A DNA stretch of 64,000 nt from Filobasidium wieringae. Taxonomy: Eukaryota > Basidiomycota > Tremellomycetes > Filobasidiales > Filobasidiaceae. The DNA is taken from positions 434,001 to 498,000 of the forward strand of contig BCIV01000011.1 of assembly GCA_001600055.1 (NCBI GenBank), in the 5' to 3' direction. A program made the position numbers and the translations under genes. A model generated the notes under the pieces. It did not search any database. It was given only the letters and a program-made list of their open reading frames with translations, and was not told where the DNA came from. Shown here piece by piece: positions 1-10,156 of this stretch (within the stretch, counting starts at the first letter, position 1; each line of letters begins with the position of its first letter).

Positions 1-26
1 AAGAACTGTACGTCGAGATTCGATAG

Positions 27-899
27 TTTGAGGATCTAGCTTATATCGCCTACAATGACCTTAGATCGACTGAACAGTCTGATAAGACAGAAAACGACCC
101 AGTGTCCCTTCTACTGAGCCGGACGAGAGACATAGAGACAAAACGAACAAGCTGGAAGGTAGAACATGTCTCACGAAAATCACCTCCCGTCCAGGTTATC
201 CGGAATCCGCCCAAAATGACTGAACACAAATCGATTCAAACAGTGGCAAACTTGATGGAGAACAGAACAAGCCAAACGAACACCAACGTCTCATGGTCAG
301 ATCGAGCAACTCAGACGGAGCTCATGACGGCTTCGAAAGACGCGTCAAGTCAGACGGATATGGTTCATGCTCGACCAAGGCCCGTTTGTGAATTGACACA
401 GCCCTTTGGATCGACATCTCATGTCGACATCGATCGCCTCCTGTTGCGATGGTCCAGGACAGCTGACATCCACCCCGACTCAGTGGCGGAGTTGACCATG
501 TACTCAGCGGATGAGATTTGGAAATACCTCGTTTTTCTTGGCGATGGCGGAACGAAAGGCAGACTGGCGGGATTGAGCCAGATGGATGATGAGATGATGG
601 GGTTGACTTTAAGTTGGTTGAGTCGCGAAAAAGATGAAGGGGATACACGTCGAGTCATTTGCGAAAAATTGACGAAGCTTTCAAGAGTCCGTATTCTTGG
701 ATCAGCATTCACCTATGACCGATTGCTGAGCACTTCCACTTTTCAGGCGTGGGGGTACAAACAACACAGCCGAGCTGTAGCCGAAAGGATCTTGAGCGAA
801 GGCGATCCCTGGTCCATCCTCTTACTGATGAACTGTCATCCGTATATAATGAGAGGGTTGATAGCTCGAGCAGGGAAGAACGGTTCATCTTCGGTCTGA
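27..899 (+). CDS. Partial orphan protein with a QT-motif array (possible LC8-binding protein)
   Basis: An open frame runs from 27 to the TGA at 897-899. It has no good ATG start, so this is probably an internal or last exon of a gene beginning left of the window; a possible acceptor (CTAG) lies at 36-39. I do not recognise the protein. The first third looks disordered and carries four QT dipeptides in similar contexts: KSIQT (228-242), RTSQT (264-278), RATQT (303-317) and SSQTD (345-359), spaced 12-13 residues apart. Two of them match the dynein light chain LC8 consensus [K/R]xTQT closely. The rest, from about 400 onward, looks helical with no family I can name. An alternative frame (749-952) is open past the stop, so a last intron cannot be excluded. 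The reading frame seems real; function is inference. Confidence 0.5.
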   Translation, partial: FEDLAYIAYNDLRSTEQSDKTENDPVSLLLSRTRDIETKRTSWKVEHVSRKSPPVQVIRNPPKMTEHKSIQTVANLMENRTSQTNTNVSWSDRATQTELMTASKDASSQTDMVHARPRPVCELTQPFGSTSHVDIDRLLLRWSRTADIHPDSVAELTMYSADEIWKYLVFLGDGGTKGRLAGLSQMDDEMMGLTLSWLSREKDEGDTRRVICEKLTKLSRVRILGSAFTYDRLLSTSTFQAWGYKQHSRAVAERILSEGDPWSILLLMNCHPYIMRGLIARAGKNGSSSV

Positions 900-1009
900 C
901 ATCCGTTGCTGATACGTATGGGAAAATGTCCATGGTTGAGGTATGCGTGTAGAGCGAAGATCTCTTATCTTCTAGTAATACAACAAAAAAGTGATGTTGG
1001 CGGTGTTGC

Positions 1010-2073
1010 TCAATGCAGATTACTCTTCTTTGCCAATTCGTAATCCTGGAATCCAAGTGATTTTTCCACTTCATCCGATGAGGCGTCAGGCTCCAGATGA
1101 CCATGTTCATTCCTCCTCGCTCTAGAAGGTTGGAAGGCGAGGTCGTTTAGTACCCCCAATGATTTTTGGTCTTTCTGCTTGAAGATCGGTGACTTACTTG
1201 AAGAAAGTATAACTTAGAACCATGTCGTCCACCTGTTCAGCCGATGGGTCGTCCAGGATATCTTTGTCGATAAAGAAGAACACAGGTAGATCTACTTGTT
1301 CACCTGCTCGGATCTTTTGCTGTTCGAAGCAGAAGCATTCGACCTTGGCAAAGTAAGGAGAAACCTAGCGATGCAGGAAGAAAGGTAATATGAAGTGAGA
1401 AAGCATGTCCGAGTCGAGGAAGGGCAAGGGGAGATGTCTCACCCTGGACGGGGTGATATTATAAGTCGCAATCCCTACGACATCCTCCGTCCCCCAGTTC
1501 TCCGCCGTGTAGAACGCTAAAGCGGTCTCCCCCGGCAAGACCTTTACGAACCTCTGCTGAGGTGTGAATTTCCACTTCAAGTCGTCCGAAGCGGTAGCTT
1601 CGAAATGCACCGTTATCCTGTTCCTCAGATGAGCGTCTTCGTCGGGGTAAAGTCGATCGGGAGTGTATTTCGAATTATCTGTTATTGGGATACCTCCGAA
1701 ACCTGTTGCACCACAGAAGGCGCGGTAGAGGGGTACGGCAGCGTAGGTGGCTCCTAGAGCAAGGATGAGCTACGGGAGTCGTCGATTGGATCGGGAGTGA
1801 GCTTGTGGCTGATTTCCGGTCAAAGACTGAATGACTCACACATCCCGCTCCGTAGTACATCGCGTTTTTACTCTTCTCTCCTCTCCGTTCGTACATCTGT
1901 CTCTGACGCTCGTGCATCATCTCCCTTGCTCTTCGCATCTCCTCCGCAGAGTTGGCGGTCACATGGGTAGTATGAACCTTTGGACCTGTCGATATCGATC
2001 TGATTGCCGAGGAAGATGATGATGGTCGAAAGGAGGAGGAGAGCGAAGTGGAAAGAAACGATCGAGGTCGCAT
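1010..2073 (-). CDS. COX11: Cytochrome c oxidase assembly protein Cox11 (CtaG family)
   Basis: Cox11 is the inner-membrane copper chaperone that delivers copper to the CuB site of cytochrome oxidase subunit 1. The ATG at 2071-2073 opens a Ser/Arg-rich mitochondrial presequence, followed by a basic helix with the motif NAMYYGAG. An intron of about 90 nt (roughly 1751-1840) leads to the membrane anchor YAAVPLYRAFCGATGFGG. The Cox11 domain follows, with KWKFTPQQRFVKVLPGE and FYTAENW. A second intron lies near 1365-1440. The next exon holds the copper-ligand motif VECFCFEQQ and VDLPVFFFIDKD, then SYTFF. A third intron (about 1130-1200) gives the final exon, starting KARRNEHGH and stopping at 1010-1012. 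Length and domain order fit the family. The gene faces TRS33 across a 382-bp intergenic region. Splice sites are by eye, but the identity is firm. Confidence 0.9.
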
Positions 2074-2455
2074 CTGTGATCGAGATTAGATTAGTCCAGC
2101 GGCGTGCCAGGGTCAGAAAAAGGCTGGCGTTTCTTACTAAAGCAGATCTCCCTGAACCAGAGAGTAACGGCCTGATAGAATGGGACATAATGTTCACTTT
2201 TAATTAATGGTGGGACTGGACGATAGTGTCTGGAAAGATTGAGAGGTTGCATTTTGAAAGGGAAATCGAGGTCGACTTTGCTTCGAAGAGTGAATAATTC
2301 GATTATCAATTACGGCAGAATTCGGAAATCAATCGTCAACAACCTCGGCAAACTCGACGTTGGACAATCAATCGATAAACACCCCGACTCCTAGATGGCT
2401 CACAGCATCGCTCTATCTCTCACATACCCTCTCTAGGACGCCAACTTGGATAAAC
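2074..2455. promoter_or_regulatory. Divergent COX11/TRS33 intergenic promoter
   Basis: This 382-bp region separates the start codons of two divergent genes, so it must carry both 5' leaders and promoters. It includes AT-richer stretches around 2190-2350 and a pyrimidine-rich run before the TRS33 start. No specific factor site can be assigned with confidence. Confidence 0.5.
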
Positions 2456-3446
2456 ATGTCGCAGCAATTTCAAACCCCAATTCCCACCCTACCCTCTCCC
2501 ATCCAAACCCTCCTTCACCCGGCACCCACCCTCATAGCGGACTCTCTCCCTGACTACCTCACAAACAGCATGATCCACACTCTCCGAGAATCGTGCATCT
2601 TTGCTTTGAATCGAAGAAGAGAGCTCGAGTTGGAGCTGGAACGGGCAGGGTTGACTGGGGTAGGGAAAGGAAAGGGGAGGGATATGGCAGAGGGAGAAAA
2701 GGAGAGGGAATTGGAGGAAGCGTTAAAGGAGAGGTTGGGGAGGATCGGACGGATCGTCGGCGCTCAATTAGCTGAACTGTGGGTCTCTTTAAGCTGTCAC
2801 ATCGTCACAAGATATTCGGCTGAACCGGAGAGGAACCGGATGACATCAGGATTTCCGTGCATCGACCACCACTACCAAACCACCTAGAAATCGTCAAATT
2901 TATATGCAAAGAATTCTTCCTACACGTCTACGCCAGACAAATAGATAACCTACGGACGAACCATCGAGTAGGCACCCGCTCGCTCTCACTCCTGCCCCGA
3001 GGAAGTAGGAATCGGGGAATGAAAGACTGATCGCTCGTGTACACGTCATAGGGGACTTTTGTATTACAATCCAACGCTCTTCCACCATTAATACCTCTAT
3101 CGACTACCTTGGGACCTGCAGCGGATCTAGAACTCACGAGACTAGTGAGTCGATGTCATCTCGCTCCTGCCATTTCAAGCTGCCGTGCCTTGCTAATCAT
3201 CGAACATTGCGTGTAGTACCTGATCTACCCTGCTGCATTGGTACAAGGCGCACTCGGAAAGTTGGGAATGGATGCCGTTGTCACGGCAGAGAGTAGTGGA
3301 TTGCCTCAGTGTGAGTTTGACGAGCGAAACAGGACGAGACCAGGCTGGCTGATTGTCTTCACTGGACGTGAACAGGTACCTTTCAAATCAAAACCAAAAA
3401 GGATCAACCTGGTGGGACCGCCTATGCTACGCTGAGTGCTCAGTGA
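2456..3446 (+). CDS. TRS33: TRAPP complex subunit Trs33/TRAPPC6
   Basis: Small core subunit of the TRAPP tethering complex, which acts as a Rab GEF in ER-Golgi and Golgi traffic. Exon 1 (ATG 2456) carries a Pro-rich N-terminus, then DYLTNSMIHTLRESC and a charged Lys/Glu/Gly linker longer than in animal homologues. The intron at 2779-2849 gives the join AELISVHRPPLP. The next exon has EIVKFICKEFF and QIDNLRTNHR, diagnostic of TRAPPC6. Later exons encode GTFVLQSNALPPLIPL, then YLIYPAALVQGALGKLG, then VVTAESSGLPQ spliced to CTFQIKTKKDQPGG, the conserved C-terminal strand. At least four introns keep the frame. The stop is TGA at 3444-3446. The ATG context is AAACATGTC. Confidence 0.88.
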
Positions 3447-3761
3447 TCAGTGATCGGTAGCTCGATAGAATGGTCTGATCTGGATGTCATGCGAGATGCG
3501 AGAGCCGGTTGTAATGATTGGGATTGTACGGATAACTGCGCGGTATCACTCGCGATCGCTTGTATGTTGGCGCTTACAAGCGATAAAAGCGATTCAAGCG
3601 ATCTCACTCGCTTGTAACGGGAATTCGTCAGGTTGAGCTTACAACTTGGAACGGTTGGCTTGTTGACTTGCTTTTCCTCGCAAGATAAAGACACCCGAAT
3701 CCCGCTCGAAATCCCTTTTAAACCCCACAGATCACTATACAAGGCTCTGATACATCTCATC
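3447..3761 (+). promoter_or_regulatory. Aminotransferase upstream region
   Basis: This 315-bp stretch between TRS33 and the aminotransferase contains no gene. It holds a compact array of AAGCGAT direct repeats and inverted CGCTTGTA boxes (3557-3616, listed separately) about 150 bp before the start codon, which suggests a regulated promoter. Confidence 0.45.
3557..3616. repeat. AAGCGAT array with flanking CGCTTGTA boxes
   Basis: AAGCGAT occurs at 3578, 3587 and 3596, exactly 9 nt apart. CGCTTGTA occurs at 3557-3564 and 3609-3616, and its reverse complement TACAAGCG at 3575-3582 overlaps the first direct repeat. The sequence facts are direct. A role as a transcription factor binding array is inference. 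Confidence 0.6.
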
Positions 3762-5816
3762 ATGTCAAGACCAGTAATCTCTGCTCTCAAGAAATCCACC
3801 TCGAATTTGACTAGGTCTAGAAATATGGCTTCCCTCACTCCTGCTTTCGGCAACAAGCACATCACTCCTGGAATCGGACGATTGTCGAATGACTTGATCA
3901 TCGAGAAGGGTCAGGGAACATGGGTTTGGACTACCGACGGGAAGAAGTGGTTGGATTTCACTTCGGGAATCGTACGTTTTCCGAATTGTAGCTCTTGTAT
4001 CCTCGCTTTGCTGACTTACTTCTGTCGCCTTTCTTTCGCGATGTCATAGGGCGTCACCTGTTTAGGACACGCTCATCCCGCTATCACCTCAGCAGTGACA
4101 GATCAATTGAACAAGATCTCTCATTCTCAAGTCAACATCGCACATTCGTTGCCTCAACTACAATTGATCGAGAAGCTCATTCCGGTCATGCCTAGTCCGG
4201 AACTTGATACGTTTTTCTTCACCAACAGTGGGAGTGAGGCGGTTGAGGTCAGTTTGAGTTGGTGTGGTAGATTCTCGTATATGATCTAAAGTTGGATCGT
4301 TCCCAGAACGCTGTCAAGGTAGCCAAAAACTACACCAACCGACGTGGAGTGGTGGTGATGCAAGGCGAGTCGCTCGAAATAACCCATATTCGTCATCAAA
4401 CTTGGTCTGATTACAGTCGTGATCTCTACAGGAAGTTATCACGGTCGAACTTATGCCACTTCTGCCATGACCAGTGAGTTATTCTCCGCCTTGTTTTCTT
4501 TTGAGCGTCGCTGAACATGAGCACAATCGATTATCAGCGTCCAAGACCGTCTACTCTGCCGGGTTCGGCGCGTCTTTGGTAAATCCCGCTTTAAGTTCAA
4601 GCATCATCGCTCAGGGTGACTGATCGACCACATTCAATAGCCCGGAATCTATCCAACTCCATTCCCCTATGCATCCCAGCTTATGCTTCCTCCTGACACA
4701 CCCACCTCCCACTTGACTGAACTGGCCCTCTCTCATTTGGCATTGCTCTTCAAGCAGCAGATCCCTGCACACGAAGTCGCTTGTCTCGTGATCGAGCCTG
4801 TATTGGGTGAAGGTGGTTATGTTCCCGCCCCTGAGGGTTGGTTGAAGGGGCTGAGAGAGGTTTGTGACAAGGAGGGAATCGTCCTTGGTGCGTTTCAGGA
4901 TTTGTCTCTCGCTTTTCGACCGTGTGCGTAATTTCTGATTCACATTACCCCTACCACCCACAGTCTTCGACGAGGTACAATCTGGATTCGGAAGGACGGG
5001 AAAGATGTTCTACTCAGAATACTCTGGTGTGGTTCCCGACATCCAGATCATGGCGAAGGGGATTGCAGGAGGACTCCCTCTATCCGCCATCGTTGGCAAG
5101 AACTACCTTTTCAAAGACCAGAAACCTGGAAGTATGGGAGGTACTTACTGTGAGTATCAGATCCAATGTTCAAATCGATGGAGGACGTAAAATTGAATGC
5201 ACACGTTAATCTAGCTGGAAACGCGTTGGGATGCGCGGCGGGTTTGGCGGTCCTCGAAACTTTTGAGAAAGAGAACATCTTGGGGAACGTTAACGCCAGG
5301 TTGGTGTCTGCTGATATCGCTTTCTTGCGGCCTCCACTAATTGCCTACCCTATATACAGGTCTGAGCAACTGTTTGCCGCTCTGCATGACCTGCAGAAGA
5401 GCGAGCTCACCGGACACATGATCAAGGACGTGCGAGGAGCGGGATTAATGGTCGGGTATGTCACGCCGTCAGCAGCAATCTGGTCGCATACAATCTGATC
5501 TCACTCTGTTCACAGTGTCGAGTTCGAGCCTTACCTTCAAGCACCGACGGCCTCTGCCGTTCTTTCCGGATCCGCTGCCGGCGCAAACAAATCGGAATCT
5601 CTTCCTGGTTCTGTACCCTCCAAGGATACCAAGCGAATCAAGGATATCGGTTCTCGAGTCGCCAAGAAGTGTATCGAGAAGGGTATGCTTATCCTTACGA
5701 CTTCCGTATTCGACGTGATTCGATTCATCCCTGCTCTCAACGTTTCGGAGGAGGAAATGACATTGGCATGTAAGATCTTCAAGGAGAGCGTTGAGGAAGT
5801 CGCTAAAGAGGGTTAG
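3762..5816 (+). CDS. Class III PLP aminotransferase, 4-aminobutyrate aminotransferase-like
   Basis: Fold-type I, PLP-dependent omega-aminotransferase, which moves an amino group from an omega-amine such as GABA to a 2-oxo acid. Exon 1 begins at ATG 3762 with a basic N-terminus that may be a mitochondrial presequence, then [18 protein letters not shown] and [17 protein letters not shown]. Later exons give [24 protein letters not shown] (PLP phosphate contact), a [13 protein letters not shown] segment, [27 protein letters not shown] (Asp contacting the pyridine nitrogen) and [14 protein letters not shown], in which Lys (near 5055) is the expected Schiff-base residue. The C-terminal domain runs through RGAGLMVG to [14 protein letters not shown] and stops at TAG 5814-5816. 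There are about nine short introns. The region after MVG has a Ser/Ala-rich insertion relative to bacterial GabT. Substrate specificity cannot be fixed from sequence; other omega-amine transaminases are alternatives. Confidence 0.85.
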
Positions 5817-5973
5817 ACGGAGTCCTTGCGACCTGTAATGCCAAAATGAACCTGAACTAGGCCTTGTATCTTCGTCGTGTTGTATGCATAAATGTGTCCT
5901 CCTGCTCGTACTAAGATACAGTTGATGTCCATGCAAGGTATTTGTCCTGATTTACAACTCGAAATGATTTGGT

Positions 5974-8900
5974 TTACAATATCCGTTCTACGTTAGTTCT
6001 GATGTCTAGATTCGTTTGTCGTAAGTAGGTGATGGTATTTTTGTGATCGGGAATCTCGCCTGAGGTTCCCTTCAGAGCTAGCCAGACGGCGTCTCCATCC
6101 CGAAGAGCAAGATTTTTGTAGAGTTTGACTGCCGCATTCTGTAAGTCCTGATCGATAATATCAGACAGGAAAGGTCGGAATAGGATGATGACCTCCCACA
6201 GCAAGCTCTCGGCTACCGGTACATCCTTGACAATGTACTGCAATGCGTTGATAATGGCCAGATATAACCGATGCGAGACTGTGAAAGAGGTAGAGGCTTT
6301 GGAGCTGGAAGAGCCGCGTTTCGTCAAAGCAGATCTCTCATCCACCTTATTCTGCGTAATGAGTAGCTTCTTGAGGATAGGCCAAGCATTATCCAGGATC
6401 CGGCGAGACATAAAGTCTCCTACCCATTTAGCCAGATTCTCGATGACTACTGCAGCTTCCGTTACAACGTAAGCATGATCGTCCTTGAGCCTGTTCAAGA
6501 TGTATGGCCATGCCGTGTTGACTAGGGGTAATAAATCGGATTCTCGGTTCCCTGTGACTAGGACGGGGATACCGTTTGAGAACAGGGACAATGTCCTCGC
6601 TCGGATGAAGGGAGATGAATGCGTCAAGAAGAATATATCCTTCTCCATAATCATCTTGCAAACTTCTTGTGTGCGTGTAGGGGGGATTTCTGGCTCGTCT
6701 CGAGCATTGACTGGAGAATCTTCAGGTTCTTCGTCGTCTCCTTCGTTCGGCTCCTTGCCCCAAGGCTTTTGTGGGGTTGGCTCGAGGAACGAATCTACAG
6801 CTTCTGAAGCTTTAACAGCGCGTTCGTTGTACCAAGTGACCAGCGCCGAGAAGTCAGCTTGCGGATCAGGTCCTGGACGCATACGGCGAGATGTCGAGTT
6901 TGGCGGTGTCCATGTGGCTAAATCAATATCGGTCGTCATGGCTTGCATCAGAGTATCTAACACCGCCAACATCGTGGACGCTAGCATTTCGTATCCATGA
7001 TAGCTATCAAGGCAGTCGAAGATATCATCCACGATATCCTGAACCAGAGGTACGATAGGTTCGCCAACGAGCCGGATCATCGAGATCAACACCATTGGGG
7101 CCAAAGGACTGAGTCGTTTATAAGTCATTCTCTGAGAGACGATGTTGATCACATAGTCCACGTTATCAATGATCAGGTTCTGCGGTGATGCGTAGCCGAT
7201 ATCATACGAGATTCGAATCAGGGCAATCTCTGCGTATCCTCTGATAAAGGCGACAGGGGATCCGAGGTGTGACAAGACTATGTATAGCGTATTGAGCAAC
7301 AGAGGCCTGAAATCTGACCCGATAATACGAGCGCACGTCGACATGAGAGCGAGCGATAAAGCAGAGACCAATTCCCTATGAGTTTGAAGATGCAATCTCC
7401 GATTCCTCATCTCGGCGCTCTTATTCCCTCGGTGATCTCGTTTCAACAAGTTCGAGAGCGCATTCAACCCGCTCTTTTGCTCGACCCGTACCAACGCATC
7501 CGAAGCTTCTTGCTGTGTCTCGGATTGCTCTTCGTCGTGGATCTGATCTTCCATATCGTCCTCTTCATCGAAAGTGATCAAAGTCCTGACGATATTTTTC
7601 GTGACCTTTCTCAACTTCTTCTCATCCAGTCCCTTGTTCTGCCCAAGGCCGGTCAATATCCGTTCAGCAGTCCATAGAGCCGAGGCAGCTTTCGCGACGT
7701 CCGGCGTGTTCCTTTTGGCCTTTGCGATCGCGATAAACTGTTCGATAACGTTCAGACCGTCCATCCCTGCTGCTCTCCCTAGAGCTTGAAACATCCCTCC
7801 AACCTCTCTAAGTACCTCGGGATCGTCCACATGCCGCAAAAACAAGTCGGGGAACCCCGGTTGCTCTCCCCTCCCTTCCATACCGGACGATTCGGCCCCG
7901 CTCGACCCCTCCCCAGTCCGCCTAGAACCCTCGATCTTCAGATGTTCGTACCCGTTTCCGATCCTTGCCATCTCCCAAGCCCTCCCCGCGTAGCCTTCCC
8001 CGACGCCTGTACCCGTCATATCCCCCTTCCTCCCCAACTCCAAGGAAGACAATAACGGCCAGACCCATTTGAGTACCCCTCCATCGGGACCTAACAAGTC
8101 TTGAAAGAACGTCTTTCGAGTGAACTCTATGCCGGATCCTATCGATCGAGAATCGATGACGAGTTCGGAAAGCGCTACCAAGAGTCTGGTCGATTCCCTC
8201 GCCCTAGAGTCGGAATGTGATGTTAGGGCGGAAGGGAACCCCATCAACGATTTTTCAGCCAATTCCTTTATCCTCGAATAAAGTTGGGTCCCTCTAGAAC
8301 TCCCCTTTTCTTCCCGGAGTAACCGTTCCATAGTGTTCTTCGCCGATGCTTGGACGAGGAGATCTTGGTCCCCCGTGAGGAACAACAAGCACGTCAACAA
8401 TCCCATCTGTAACCCCGGTAGAGCCCTGAAGCAATCGCTCAAAACGTCGTGACAGAACGCTACTGTTTCCTTCCTCACTTCGAAAGAATGGTGCGATTGG
8501 AGAATAGGAAGGATACTTTTGAACGTGAGATATAATTGGGTTTGAGTGAATTCCAAATAAGTAGCAGTCAGGGCGGGAAAAGGGGTTCCTTGCGTGTTCT
8601 TTGTCTTTTCCTTCTTATCGTCATCAACATCGTCGTTTAGTTCCATTTCCGAACTCTCATTCAACTCCGGTCCGAGTTCTTCCAACGATCCTACTTCTTT
8701 CTGCAAGACCCGCATCTCCTGTAACCCCTCATCGCCAAGAGTGATCGTTATGATCCCCTTGAGGACACTGACGATCTCCACCCCTACGTCTCCCCTCATC
8801 TTCTTTCCCCCTCCCGTACCGGTCAGGATGGTCTTGCTGAGGGAAGATATGATCCCGGGCATAACGCTCGCCAACATTTCCGGTCGATCGTGGAGGTAAG

Positions 8901-9809
8901 TGAACATGAGATGCCCAAGGATTCGGAGTGAGGGGATTTGGATGGTGTTCGATTGAGGAGGTTGGGAGAGAAGGAGAAGGGTGGTGGTCGTATGGAATAG
9001 AATGGGGAGGAGGATTTTACTCTCGAACAGTTTCGACATGATTGCAGGGGTAGGATAGAAGATCGTCCCCGATTCCATTTTCAATTCTTCTTCTTCCCCG
9101 TCTTCTTCCAGAACCAAAGGTCTTTCCGAGATCGGTTCCAAGAGCGCTCTCATCAAGTCTAAAACGATTACTGTTCCTTCTTCACTCAGGATCCTCTTCC
9201 CCTTACCCCTATTCTCCTCCCCGCCCTGCTCCATCCCTTTCCCTCCCCCCTTGCCCTTCCCCGGGGGCATCGAATCGATCGGACCACCCAAGACCAGTCC
9301 GCTCAGGACGAACAGCTGTTCCCATAACCCAACGTCTAACCCCGCTTCGGTCCGCTTCCACCTCTCTACGAGAAAAGCAAGACATTCGAAGATCTTCTCC
9401 ATTATCCGATCCGGCATCAAGGGGTTCGTTGTGCCATCGATTGCGACCCGGGTTTGGAGCGGGTTGTTCCTCTGAAGAAGATGTGTGAGGGGGAAGATCG
9501 TATAGTTTATCAAGGAGGGGGTGAATGCATGTGAAGGGATCGTGAGGAGGGTTGAATGGAGGGAAGAAACGAGTTGGAGGTTATGGTGGTAGGTTTCTGG
9601 GGAGAGGGTGTGGATTGCCATCAACGGTACGCATTTCGGTTTGAGCTGTTGGTTTTTGTGAACAGTGATGAAGACATCGTTCACCTTGTTTAGCTGAGGA
9701 ACGTTAAAGACGACTACGGACTTACGAGTTTGAACGCTTCCCGTTTCAAGATTTCTGATCGAGATTGGTATTGCGGTGTAGCCCCGAACAACCCCATCCT
9801 CCCAGTCAT
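5974..9809 (-). CDS. TTI1: TELO2-interacting protein 1 (Tti1), HEAT-repeat PIKK maturation factor
   Basis: Tti1 forms the TTT complex with Tel2 and Tti2 and, with Hsp90, stabilises PIKK kinases (TOR, ATM/ATR type). The main exon is a single open frame of about 1235 codons, somewhat longer than the human protein. It is made of helical HEAT-type segments with charged inserts (such as the Asp/Glu/Lys run near 8600-8640 and a Gly/Lys run near 9190-9250). The C-terminal block SSPFIRARTLSLFSNGI, then AWPYILNRLKDDHAYVV and WVGDFMSRRILDNAWP, is typical of Tti1. That exon has no ATG at its 5' end. The likely start is ATG 9807-9809 in a small exon reading MTGRMGLFGATPQYQ, joined by a very short intron whose donor GTAAGT begins at 9725; the acceptor is at 9694 (32 nt) or 9685 (41 nt), and both keep frame. 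The gene is divergent from TFB1. Confidence 0.87.
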
Positions 9810-10156
9810 TGTGTCTGTGACGTTTGACTGTTGGAGTGGCCGTTTTGTGGCATCGATTGGCATTTTGTGTGGTAAAAATGACGATTTGTAGAGATCAGCT
9901 GCCCTTTGTTGGAATTGTTGGTAGCTGCTATACCGGTAGCACTGTTGGTAGAATACATGTCAGCCTCATACGAGAACGCATAATACTCACTTCCAGTCGA
10001 CGATGTATGACGAATGACTGTGACAATCAAAACGCATACTCATTTCGACCTTGTCGAGAGTGGATACCATACAACCTATACAACCTCGCTCTCTCCATCA
10101 ACACATCCTTACCCCTATTTCATTCCACCCCGACTGCCCACCTCACAGAACCATCC
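9810..10156. promoter_or_regulatory. Divergent TTI1/TFB1 intergenic promoter
   Basis: This 347-bp region lies between the start codons of TTI1 and TFB1. It contains no gene. CT-rich sequence (about 10080-10140) precedes the TFB1 start, as is common in basidiomycete 5' leaders. Confidence 0.5.
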
